A stretch of 64,000 nt of DNA. Source: Comamonadaceae bacterium OTU4NAUVB1. Lineage in GTDB: Bacteria > Pseudomonadota > Gammaproteobacteria > Burkholderiales > Burkholderiaceae_C. Below the pieces are notes generated by a model. The model was given only the letters and a program-made list of their open reading frames with translations, was not told the DNA's origin and did not search any database. The stretch spans positions 1,054,001 through 1,118,000 of the forward strand of contig CP099605.1 in the NCBI GenBank assembly GCA_024372625.1, given 5' to 3'. The position numbers and the translations under genes were made by a program. How positions within the stretch are numbered: position 1 is the stretch's first letter; every line of letters starts with the position of its first letter. Below, piece after piece: positions 17,024-24,647 of this stretch.

Positions 17024-18406
17024 ATGCAAATCAGCGCATCGATCTTCAAGGCCTACGACATCCGGGGCGTCGTCCCCACCACGCTCGACGCGGAGATCGC
17101 GGAAGCGCTCGGCCGGGCCTTCGGCAGCGCCGCGCGCGCGGCCGGCGAGAAGAGCGTGGCGGTCGGACGCGACGGCCGGCTTTCGGGCCCGGCCCTCTCC
17201 GAAGCCCTCATCCGCGGCCTGGTGGCCACCGGCGTCGAAGTCATCGATGTCGGCGCGGTCACCACGCCGATGCTCTATTTCGCCGCCCATACCCTGGCCA
17301 GCAGCGGCATCCAGGTCACCGGCAGCCACAACCCCAAGGACTACAACGGCTTCAAGATGGTGCTGGCGGGCCGCGCCATCTATGGCGACGAGATCCAGTC
17401 GCTGCGCCGCGTCATGGAAGCCGGCAGCGCCAACCTGGCCGAAGGCGGCAGCGTGCGCAAGGTCGACGTGCTGGAGGCCTACACGCAGCGCATCGTCGGC
17501 GACATCAAGCTGGCGCGCCCGCTCAAGATCGTGGTCGATTCGGGCAACGGCATCGCCGGCGCATCGGCCCCGGCCATCCTGCGCGCCATCGGCTGCGAGG
17601 TGACCGAACTGTTCAGCGAGGTCGATGGCGACTTCCCCAACCACCATCCCGATCCGAGCAAGCCGGAGAACCTGGTCGACCTGATCGCCGCCCTGAAGTC
17701 CGGCGATGCCGAGATCGGCCTGGCGTTCGACGGCGACGGCGACCGCCTGGGCATCGTCACGCGCGAGGGCAACAACATCTATCCCGACCGCCAGATGATG
17801 CTGTTCGCGCAGGACGTGCTCTCGCGCGTGCCGGGCGGCACCATCGTGTACGACGTGAAGTGCTCGCAGCGACTGGGCCCGGCGATCGAGGCCGCCGGCG
17901 GCGTGCCGATGATCTTCAAGACCGGCCACTCGCTGATCAAGGCCAAGATGAAGGAGATCGACTCGCCCCTGGGCGGCGAGATGAGCGGCCACATCTTCTT
18001 CAAGGAACGCTGGTTCGGCTTCGACGACGGCACCTATGCCGGTTGCCGGCTGCTGGAGATCCTGAGCAAGAGCCCGAACGCGAGCACCGTGCTCGACGGC
18101 CTGCCCACCAGCTTCTCGACGCCCGAACTGAACGTGAAGTGCGCCGAGGGCGAGCCGCACACCGTGGTCGAGCAGCTCGTGAAGACGGCCGATTTCGCCG
18201 CTCCGGCCAAGCTCTCCACCATCGACGGCGTGCGCGTGGACTGGCCCGACGGCTTCGGTCTGATCCGTGCCTCCAACACCACGCCGGTGCTGGTGCTGCG
18301 CTTCGAGGGCCAGACGCAGGAGGCGCTCGACCGCATCGAGCACGAGATGCTGGCGTTCCTGAAGACCGCCAAGCCCGACGCCACCATCGGTGCCGCGGCG
18401 CACTGA
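17024..18406 (+). CDS. Phosphomannomutase/phosphoglucomutase (AlgC/ManB type)
   Basis: Interconverts hexose 6- and 1-phosphates for sugar-nucleotide, LPS and exopolysaccharide synthesis. The phosphoserine loop is TGSHNPKDYNGFK (Ser101), the metal loop is FDGDGDRLGIV (about 235-245) and the substrate loop is GGEMSGHIFF (about 316-325). Its 460 residues match AlgC. The start at ATG 17024 follows a TACAAT -10 candidate by about 40 nt. It is divergent from the alkylation-repair operon and followed by waaA, fitting a cell-surface glycan role. Confidence 0.92.
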   Translation: MQISASIFKAYDIRGVVPTTLDAEIAEALGRAFGSAARAAGEKSVAVGRDGRLSGPALSEALIRGLVATGVEVIDVGAVTTPMLYFAAHTLASSGIQVTGSHNPKDYNGFKMVLAGRAIYGDEIQSLRRVMEAGSANLAEGGSVRKVDVLEAYTQRIVGDIKLARPLKIVVDSGNGIAGASAPAILRAIGCEVTELFSEVDGDFPNHHPDPSKPENLVDLIAALKSGDAEIGLAFDGDGDRLGIVTREGNNIYPDRQMMLFAQDVLSRVPGGTIVYDVKCSQRLGPAIEAAGGVPMIFKTGHSLIKAKMKEIDSPLGGEMSGHIFFKERWFGFDDGTYAGCRLLEILSKSPNASTVLDGLPTSFSTPELNVKCAEGEPHTVVEQLVKTADFAAPAKLSTIDGVRVDWPDGFGLIRASNTTPVLVLRFEGQTQEALDRIEHEMLAFLKTAKPDATIGAAAH

Positions 18407-18463
18407 TCCGTTCCTCTTCTTCACGAGCTCCCCAGCGACCGACGTTTTCTCCGCGTGCCCTCG

Positions 18464-19975
18464 ATGATGCTGCGCCTCTATGGCGCCTTTACCCGTCTCG
18501 CTCAACCCCTGGTCCGGCGCAAGCTGCGCCGCCGTGCCGTGGCCGAACCCGGCTACGCGGTGGCGGTCGAGGAACGTTTCGGTCACTACGACCCCCTGCC
18601 CGAGGGGACCGAGGCACCCGCCACCGGCGGTTGCTGGGTGCATGCCGTGTCGCTGGGCGAGACGCGGGCGGCCGCGATCCTGATCGCCGAGTTGCGGCGT
18701 CAGCATCCGGACATCCCGATCCTGCTCACGCATGGCACCGCGACCGGTCGCGAGGAGGGCGCCAAGCTGTTGCGGCCGGGCGACCACCAGGTCTGGCAGC
18801 CGTGGGACGAGCCCGGCGCCGTCGCGCGTTTCCTCGACCGTTTCGCGCCCCGCATCGGCGTGCTGATGGAGACCGAGGTGTGGCCGGTGATGGTCGACGC
18901 CTGCCGGGCGCGGAGCATTCCGCTGGTGCTCGCCAACGCGCGACTGAGCGAGAAGTCGCTGGCCGCGGCCGAGCGGCTGCGCTGGCTGTCGCGGCCGGCC
19001 TATTCGGCGCTGACCGCGGTATGGGCCCAGACCGAGGCCGATTCGCATCGCCTGGTGTCGCTCGGCGCCAAGGTCGAGGGCATCTACGGCAACCTGAAAT
19101 TCGACGCCATGCCGGACGCGCGCCAGCTCGCCACGGCGAGGGCGTTGCGCGGCACGCTGCCCCGGCCGCTGGTCGTGCTGGCGAGTTCGCGCGATGGCGA
19201 GGAGCGTCTGCTCCTGGAGGTGCTCAAGCGCTTCGGCGCGACCGAGGCGACGCCGCCGCCGGCGCACACGGGCATCGATTCGATCGCGCGGCAGGTCGCC
19301 GCCGTGCAGTGGATGATCGTGCCGCGTCATCCGCAGCGCTTCGACGAGGTCGCGGCGCTGATCGAGGCCCATGGCTTCGCGGTCGCGCGCCGCAGCGTCG
19401 CCGGTGCGCCGGCGGCTTCGGAGATCTGGCTGGGCGATTCGCTCGGCGAGATGGCGCTCTACTACGGGCTGGCCGACGCGGCGCTGCTCGGCGGCAGCTT
19501 CGAGGACCTCGGCGGGCAGAACCTGATCGAGGCGGCGGCCTGCCGCTGCCCGTTGATCCTGGGTCCGTCGACCTTCAATTTCGCCGAGGCGGCGGAACTG
19601 TCGCTGGCCGCCGGCGCCTCGCTGCGCGTCGAGACGATGGAGCAGGCGGTCAAGGCGGCGCTGGCCCTGGTGGCCGATCCCGAACGCCGCGAGGCCATGG
19701 CCGAGGCGGCACAGGGTTTCGCCGGTGCCAACCGGGGCGCCGCGCAGCGCACGGCGACGTCGGTGCTGGCCGTGGTCGAGGCGGCGGCGCTGCAGGACGG
19801 ATCGGCGTCGAACGGCTCGTCCGAGCCTTTGCTCGAACCGGTCGTCGCGGGCCGGACCGAACCGGTCGACCCGGGGGCGCCGATGGCGCCGACGGGCGGG
19901 GCGACGGCGCCCGCCGCCGGCAGGGCGCCGTCCTCGAGCGCCCGGGGCGAACGTCCCGAACCCTGGCTGGACTGA
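18464..19975 (+). CDS. waaA: 3-deoxy-D-manno-octulosonic acid (Kdo) transferase
   Basis: Membrane-associated GT30 enzyme that attaches Kdo to lipid IVA in LPS core synthesis. The N-terminal helix and RRAVAEPGYAVAVEERFGHY are followed by the acceptor-site motif VHAVSLGETRAA, then ILLTHGTATGREEG, METEVWPVMV and GNLKFDAMP. The C-terminal donor domain shows SFEDLGGQNLIEAAACRCPLI. About 503 residues, longer than E. coli (425), mostly because of a Pro/Ala-rich tail after about 430. The start is one of two ATGs at 18464/18467; a GTG at 18455 is possible. Confidence 0.93.
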   Translation: MMLRLYGAFTRLAQPLVRRKLRRRAVAEPGYAVAVEERFGHYDPLPEGTEAPATGGCWVHAVSLGETRAAAILIAELRRQHPDIPILLTHGTATGREEGAKLLRPGDHQVWQPWDEPGAVARFLDRFAPRIGVLMETEVWPVMVDACRARSIPLVLANARLSEKSLAAAERLRWLSRPAYSALTAVWAQTEADSHRLVSLGAKVEGIYGNLKFDAMPDARQLATARALRGTLPRPLVVLASSRDGEERLLLEVLKRFGATEATPPPAHTGIDSIARQVAAVQWMIVPRHPQRFDEVAALIEAHGFAVARRSVAGAPAASEIWLGDSLGEMALYYGLADAALLGGSFEDLGGQNLIEAAACRCPLILGPSTFNFAEAAELSLAAGASLRVETMEQAVKAALALVADPERREAMAEAAQGFAGANRGAAQRTATSVLAVVEAAALQDGSASNGSSEPLLEPVVAGRTEPVDPGAPMAPTGGATAPAAGRAPSSSARGERPEPWLD

Positions 19976-19976
19976 A

Positions 19977-21464
19977 TCAGCGCGGGTTCACCGGTGCTGG
20001 CACTGGCACGGGCGTGGGCGTGGGCGCTCCGGTCGTCGGCGCAGCGGAACCGGTCGCGCGACTTTCGTCGCGCGCCAGCGTGGCGTCGATGGGTGACAGG
20101 TCAGGCGCCGCCAGGGTGCCGTTGGCCTGTCGCAGGCGCAGCTGTCCGAGCAGCACGTTGTAGCGCGCCAGGGCGAGGTCGCGCCGGGTCTGGAACAGCT
20201 GGCTCTGGGAATTCAGCACGTCGATGTTGATGCGCACGCCGACCTGGTAGCCGAGCTGATTGGCTTCGAGCGCACTCTGGCTCGACGCCTCGGCGGCTTC
20301 GAGCGCGCGCACCTGCCCGGCGCCGGAGATCAGGCCCAGGTAAGCCGTGCGCGTCGCCTGCGCCACGCCGCGTCGCGTGGATTCGAGCGTGGCGCGCGAC
20401 TGCTCCTCCAGCGCCAGGGTCTCGCGGATGCGGTTCTGGGTCGCGAAGCCCGCGAACAGCGGCATGTTGAGCACCACCCCGACGTTGGGCCCGCGGGCCG
20501 CCGTGCCCACCGTGGTGAGCACGGTGCCGTTCGGATTGCGCGAGATGCTGTAGCCCAGGCTGGCGTCGACGGTGGGCTTGTGGCCGGCCTCGGCCTTCTG
20601 CACCTCGAGCGCGGCGACATCGACGCCCAGCCGGGCCTGGGCGATGGCCGGATGCGCGTCCTGCGCCTGCGTCACCCAGGCTTCCATGTCGGCCGGCAGG
20701 GACGCCGGCAGCACGACGGGGAGGGCGAGCGGCAATGGCGCGCTGCCGCGCCGGCCGGTCAGCGTGTCGAGCGCCAGGCGCTTGACCTGCAGGTCGTTGC
20801 CGGCGGCGATCTCCTGGGCGAGCACCAGGTCGTAGCGCGACTGGGCCTCGCGCGAATCCGTGATGGTGGCGGTGCCGACCTCGAAGTTGCGCTGCGCCGA
20901 TGCCAGCTGTTCGGCCACCGCCGCCTTCTGCGCGCGCACCAGCGCAAGGGTGTCCTGCGCGCCGAGCACGTCGAAATAGCCCTGGCCCACGCGCACGATC
21001 AGGTCCTGTTCGGCCGTCGCGAGCACGGTCCGCGCGATCTCGGCCTGGCGCTGGCCCTGCTCGTACGCGGCCCAGGCGGCAGGCCGATAGAGCGGCTGGC
21101 TGGCGCTGATGCCGGCGTTCTGGGCCGTGTAGGCACGCGTGGCCGTGCCGCGCGGTGCTCCGGAGATGACGTCGATTTCCAGGTCGGTGCGGGTCACGCC
21201 CGCCTGCACGCCCACCTGCGGCAGGATGCCGGCCCGCGCCTGTGCGGCGCGGGCGAGGCTGGCGTCGTACTGCGCCAGCGCGCCCTGGTAGGTGGCGTCG
21301 TAGCCGCGCGCCGCTTCGTACAGCGCGACCAGGCCCTGGCCGTGGGCAGGCGCCATGAACGCCGCCGCCAGCAGCCAGGGGCCCGCCGCGAGCAGGCGGC
21401 GCAGGGGCGAGCGCGTGGCCGGGCCGGTGGCCGGCAGGCGCTTGGCGGACAGGACGCTTCGCAT
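19977..21464 (-). CDS. TolC-family outer-membrane efflux protein
   Basis: A 495-residue exported protein with a signal peptide ending near AHGQG (about residue 43), followed by two repeats of the OEP fold. The first starts LVALYEAARGYDATYQGALAQYDASLARAAQARAG-like, typical of TolC; the second includes HPAIAQARLGVDVAALEVQKAEAGHKPTVDASL-like sequence. The C-terminus has a Thr/Pro-rich tail after about 465. It forms the outer-membrane duct for type I secretion or RND efflux; the partner pump is not in the window. The start is 23 nt downstream of the rhodanese gene, in the tetR-pcm-rhodanese-tolC series. Confidence 0.9.
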   Translation of the reverse strand: MRSVLSAKRLPATGPATRSPLRRLLAAGPWLLAAAFMAPAHGQGLVALYEAARGYDATYQGALAQYDASLARAAQARAGILPQVGVQAGVTRTDLEIDVISGAPRGTATRAYTAQNAGISASQPLYRPAAWAAYEQGQRQAEIARTVLATAEQDLIVRVGQGYFDVLGAQDTLALVRAQKAAVAEQLASAQRNFEVGTATITDSREAQSRYDLVLAQEIAAGNDLQVKRLALDTLTGRRGSAPLPLALPVVLPASLPADMEAWVTQAQDAHPAIAQARLGVDVAALEVQKAEAGHKPTVDASLGYSISRNPNGTVLTTVGTAARGPNVGVVLNMPLFAGFATQNRIRETLALEEQSRATLESTRRGVAQATRTAYLGLISGAGQVRALEAAEASSQSALEANQLGYQVGVRINIDVLNSQSQLFQTRRDLALARYNVLLGQLRLRQANGTLAAPDLSPIDATLARDESRATGSAAPTTGAPTPTPVPVPAPVNPR

Positions 21465-21487
21465 GGGGTGCGACGAGGGCGAGGTGA

Positions 21488-21826
21488 TCAGTAGCGCGGC
21501 ACGGCGGGTTCGCGCGTGGCGGACCAGGCGTCGATGCCGCCGGCCACGTTGGCCACCTCCGCGAACCCCTGCTGTGCGAGGAAGGCCGCCACGCGCTGGC
21601 TGCGCGCGCCGTGGTGGCACAGGCAGGCCACCGGTCGCGCCGGATCGAGTTCGGCCAGGCGAGCGGGGATATCGTTCATCGGGATCGCGACCAGTTCGAC
21701 GCCCGCCGGCGCGGTCACGGCCGCGGTCTGCAGCTCCCATGGCTCACGCACGTCGAGCAGCAGCGGCTTCGGGGAGACGCCGGTGCTCCAGGCTTCGAAT
21801 TCGGCGGGGCGGACTTGTTCGATCAT
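21488..21826 (-). CDS. Single-domain rhodanese-like protein
   Basis: A 112-residue cytoplasmic protein with one rhodanese domain: LLLDVREPWE near residues 22-31 and the active-site loop CLCHHGARSQ with catalytic Cys70. Such GlpE/PspE-like proteins carry a cysteine persulfide. It lies between pcm (155 nt upstream) and the tolC-like gene (23 nt downstream), an arrangement seen in Burkholderiales. Its sulfur donor and acceptor are unknown. Confidence 0.88.
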   Translation of the reverse strand: MIEQVRPAEFEAWSTGVSPKPLLLDVREPWELQTAAVTAPAGVELVAIPMNDIPARLAELDPARPVACLCHHGARSQRVAAFLAQQGFAEVANVAGGIDAWSATREPAVPRY

Positions 21827-21981
21827 GCGGACGACCTATTGCGGCGGACCGCAGGCGCGCGGGGTGGCGCTGCGGCCCGTCCGGAACAGCACGGAGGCTG
21901 CGGGAGGAAGCGGGAAAGCGGGATGCGGGATGCGGGGGCGGCGGAATCGGGGCGAATGCGTCGCGTCGGTCCGCCGCGGTC

Positions 21982-22659
21982 TCAGAAGCTGAAGCGCGAG
22001 GGTTCGGGGAAATTCAGCAGCCGGGGAGCGACCGTGTCCCAGGGCTGTGCGACGTCCCATTTGCTCTCGCTCACGCGGGTGACGAAGTGGGCGCGCATCA
22101 TCGGTTCCTGGCCGACGATGGCCGCCAGGCGTCCGCCGATGGCGAGCGAACCCAGCAGGTTCTGCGGCACGTGAGCGACCGAGCCGCTCAGCACGATGAC
22201 GTCGAAGGTGGGACCGCCGGGCAGCGGCTTGGAGCCGTCGGCCTGGCGCACGTCGACATTGGCGACGCCGTTGCGGCGCAACGTCGCGGCCGCGCGCTCG
22301 GCGAGCGTCGGGTCGATCTCCAGCGTCAGCACGCGCGCGGCCTGGTGGGCCAGCAGCGCGGCCATGAAGCCCGAACCGGTACCGATCTCCAGCACGGTCT
22401 CGTGCTTCTGGACGTGCAGGTCGTTGAGGAGACGCGCCTCGACCTTGGGCGCCAGCATCGTCTGGCCGGGGACCGAGCCGTCGCCGAGCGGCAGCTCCAT
22501 GTCGAAGAAGGCGAGCGCGCGGTGCGCGGCGGGGACGTAGTCTTCGCGCCGGATGCTCTCGAGCAGTGCGAGGACTTGCGCGTCGTGCACGTCCCAGGGG
22601 CGAATCTGCTGCTCGATCATGTTGAAGCGCAGGCGCTCCGGCGTTGCGGGGGTGTTCAT
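21982..22659 (-). CDS. Protein-L-isoaspartate O-methyltransferase family protein
   Basis: A 225-residue SAM-dependent methyltransferase. N-terminal NMIEQQIRPWDV and REDYVPAAHRALAFFDMELPLGDG, then the SAM motif VLEIGTGSGFMAALLA (about 91-106), define the PCMT family branch common next to tolC in betaproteobacteria. True isoaspartyl repair activity is likely but not assured, since this branch differs from E. coli Pcm in the substrate loop. Its ATG overlaps the tetR stop (ATGA). Confidence 0.85.
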   Translation of the reverse strand: MNTPATPERLRFNMIEQQIRPWDVHDAQVLALLESIRREDYVPAAHRALAFFDMELPLGDGSVPGQTMLAPKVEARLLNDLHVQKHETVLEIGTGSGFMAALLAHQAARVLTLEIDPTLAERAAATLRRNGVANVDVRQADGSKPLPGGPTFDVIVLSGSVAHVPQNLLGSLAIGGRLAAIVGQEPMMRAHFVTRVSESKWDVAQPWDTVAPRLLNFPEPSRFSF

Positions 22660-23366
22660 GGCGTAGATTTTCTGGCTGAGGGAGCCCGGGGGGAGTCGGC
22701 GATTTTAGGTCGCTCGGCGAGCAGTCCGCCGACGAGGAGGTCGGTCTGCACCGAGAGATAGCGGCGCGGGTCGACCGCGACGGTGCCGTCGATGCAGCTG
22801 ATGGCGGAATGCCGCATGAGGGTCAGCATGGCCATGGTGGAGACGACCGCATAGCTCGCGTGGTCGACGTCCACCGGGGCGAACTCGCCGCTGTCGACGC
22901 CGCGCCGCAGGATGCGCCGGATCAGCGCATGGCCCGGCTCGACGACCTCGCGCCGGTAGTAGGCGGCCAGTTCGGGAAAGTTGTTCCCTTCGGTCATCAT
23001 GAGTTTGGCGATGCCCGAGGCGGGGGTGGCGCCCACGAGTTCCCACCACACGTCCAGGCAATGGCGCAGCATGTCGGCCGTGGTGCCCTCGAAACGCGCG
23101 AACTCGGCGTTCCACTCCGCGTAGCGACCGGCGAGCGTCTCGGCGATGACGGCCTTCAACAGGTCGGTCTTGCTCGGGAAATACAGGAAGAGGGTGCCTT
23201 TGGAGACGCCGGCGCGGGCGGCGACCTCTTCGGAGCGCGTGGCGACGAAACCCTTCTCGACGAACAACTGGAGGGCCGCCCGGATCAGCTCGCCAGGCCT
23301 CGCTTCCTTGCGCCGCTCGTGCTTGGCACGGACAGGGCAGAGCGAGGAGCTGATGAAACGGGACAT
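22656..23366 (-). CDS. TetR/AcrR-family transcriptional regulator
   Basis: A 236-residue regulator. The DNA-binding domain is at about 22-70 (ELIRAALQLFVEKGFVATRSEEVAARAGVS, then KGTLFLYFPSKTDLL), with an all-helical ligand domain after it. The ATG at 23366 was chosen because the helix-turn-helix then starts at the usual distance. It overlaps pcm by 4 nt, so it should be expressed with pcm and perhaps the rhodanese/TolC genes. An inverted repeat immediately upstream could be its operator, making the unit autoregulated. The ligand is unknown. Confidence 0.9.
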   Translation of the reverse strand: MSRFISSSLCPVRAKHERRKEARPGELIRAALQLFVEKGFVATRSEEVAARAGVSKGTLFLYFPSKTDLLKAVIAETLAGRYAEWNAEFARFEGTTADMLRHCLDVWWELVGATPASGIAKLMMTEGNNFPELAAYYRREVVEPGHALIRRILRRGVDSGEFAPVDVDHASYAVVSTMAMLTLMRHSAISCIDGTVAVDPRRYLSVQTDLLVGGLLAERPKIADSPRAPSARKSTP

Positions 23367-23378
23367 GCGTGGCGCACT

Positions 23379-23396
23379 AATGACTGGTGGGTTATT
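23379..23396. promoter_or_regulatory. Candidate TetR operator (AATnAC-N6-GTnATT)
   Basis: An imperfect dyad with half-sites AATGAC and GTTATT spaced by 6 nt lies 13 nt upstream of the tetR start, in the 74-nt gap before divergent msrA. It stands out as AT-rich in GC-rich DNA and fits the size and position of a TetR autoregulatory site. Confidence 0.5.
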
Positions 23397-23440
23397 AATC
23401 CTAGTGAAGCGTCCCGACAGCGTCAAGACACGACAATGGC

Positions 23441-24067
23441 ATGCCCGGCCCTTCGCCATCCACGCCGAACCCCAACATGTCCAGCACCCCACCTTCTTCC
23501 GTTTCCTCCGCCGGCAATGCGCCCGCCGCGTCGTCGATCGATTCCATCGTGCTCGGCGGCGGCTGCTTCTGGTGCACCGAAGCCGTCTTCGATCGCGTCC
23601 AGGGCGTGGTGGATGTCGAATCGGGCTACAGCAACGGCCAGGTCGCCCGTCCGACCTACGAGCAGGTCTGCACCGGCCGCACGGGTGCGGTCGAGGTGGT
23701 CAAGGTGGCGTTCGATCCATCGCTGATCTCGCTGCGCGAACTGCTGGAGATCTTCTTCGTCATCCACGATCCGACGACGCTCAACCGCCAGGGCAACGAC
23801 GTCGGCACGCAGTACCGCAGCGGCATCTACACCACCGACGACGCCCAGCGCGAGGTGGCGCAGGACGTGATCCGCGAGATCGGCGCGAGCGGCACCTACC
23901 GGGCGCCGATCGTCACGGAGGTGGTGCCGCTCGCGGACTATTCCACCGCCGAGGCCTATCACCAGGACTACTTCCTGCAGCACCCCAACCAGGGGTACTG
24001 CGCCTTCGTGGTCGGCCCCAAGGTCGAGAAGTTCCAGAAGACCTTCGCCGCGCGCGTGAAGGGCTGA
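23441..24067 (+). CDS. msrA: Peptide methionine sulfoxide reductase MsrA
   Basis: Reduces the S-epimer of methionine sulfoxide in oxidised proteins. The catalytic GCFWC motif is at about 41-45 (Cys42 and Cys45 if the first ATG is used), with DPTTLNRQGNDVGTQYRSGIY and YHQDYF near the C-terminus. Start is at 23441 or the in-frame ATG at 23477; both leave a Ser/Pro-rich lead of 30-20 residues before the domain, but no clear export signal. It is divergent from tetR across the putative operator and might share its control. Confidence 0.93.
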   Translation: MPGPSPSTPNPNMSSTPPSSVSSAGNAPAASSIDSIVLGGGCFWCTEAVFDRVQGVVDVESGYSNGQVARPTYEQVCTGRTGAVEVVKVAFDPSLISLRELLEIFFVIHDPTTLNRQGNDVGTQYRSGIYTTDDAQREVAQDVIREIGASGTYRAPIVTEVVPLADYSTAEAYHQDYFLQHPNQGYCAFVVGPKVEKFQKTFAARVKG

Positions 24068-24089
24068 CGGGTCGCCAGGGCTGGACGTC

Positions 24090-24563
24090 ATGGGTCGCAC
24101 GAACACCACCTCGCGTCGCCCCCCGTGGTGTCGCACGGCCGCGGCCCGCCGGGACGACCGCGCGGACGGCGGGTCGATCGCGGTCGTCCTCGTGCTCGCG
24201 GTGGCGCTGTGGATGGCCGCGTCGCTGGGCCTCGCGCACCGGGTGGTGCATACGCCGGGCGTGTCCGGCGTGGCGGTCCGCTCCGTCGTGCCGTCCGGTG
24301 ATCCGGGCGTTGCCGGCGCGATGGCCGTGCGTGCCCATGCACATGCCGGCGGCAGCGTGTTCGCGATGCTGTTCGGCGCGCATGGCGATCCGAAGGACTG
24401 TCGCCTCTACGACCAGCTGTCGGGCGGCTTCGCCACGCTGTCGGTGCCATCCGCGGTGCTGCCGATCGCGCTGCCGACGGCGCGTTTCCATTTCTTCCTG
24501 GGCGAAGCCATCGCCCGCTGGGTCACGCTGTTCGACGCGCGTGGCCCACCCGCGTCTCGCTGA
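24090..24563 (+). CDS. Small one-helix protein preceding a ZnuD-like receptor
   Basis: A 157-residue protein I do not recognise. A basic N-terminus (1-28) is followed by one hydrophobic helix (about 29-49) and a presumably periplasmic domain containing a HAHAGG stretch near residue 80, GAHGDPKDCRLYDQL near 96-110 and a hydrophobic tail. Histidines and a cysteine suggest metal contact. It is 22 nt downstream of msrA and 84 nt upstream of the TonB receptor on the same strand. Inference: an accessory protein for metal uptake. It could also be a DUF2946-like protein. Confidence 0.55.
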   Translation: MGRTNTTSRRPPWCRTAAARRDDRADGGSIAVVLVLAVALWMAASLGLAHRVVHTPGVSGVAVRSVVPSGDPGVAGAMAVRAHAHAGGSVFAMLFGAHGDPKDCRLYDQLSGGFATLSVPSAVLPIALPTARFHFFLGEAIARWVTLFDARGPPASR

Positions 24564-24588
24564 ATCCTCCTGTCGTCCGGCTCCCGAT

Positions 24589-24610
24589 CGCGCTCCCTGA
24601 AGGGAGCGCG
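24589..24610. repeat. Perfect hairpin upstream of TonB receptor gene
   Basis: The stem CGCGCTCCC/GGGAGCGCG (9 bp, TGAA loop) lies 38 nt before the receptor ATG. No T-run follows, so it is not a standard terminator; it may stabilise or separate the two transcripts. Confidence 0.5.
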
Positions 24611-24647
24611 TCGGCCGGCTTTCATCCGATTCAACGAGTTCGCATCC

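Noticed and set aside
15244..20163. 1639-codon plus-strand open frame across the alkylation-repair operon, pgm and waaA
   Set aside because: It crosses several well-supported genes on both strands and translates to low-complexity Arg/Gly-rich sequence; a shadow of high GC.
24564..24647. Zur-binding palindrome upstream of the ZnuD-like receptor
   Set aside because: No AT-rich Zur-type dyad was seen; only a GC-rich hairpin is present.
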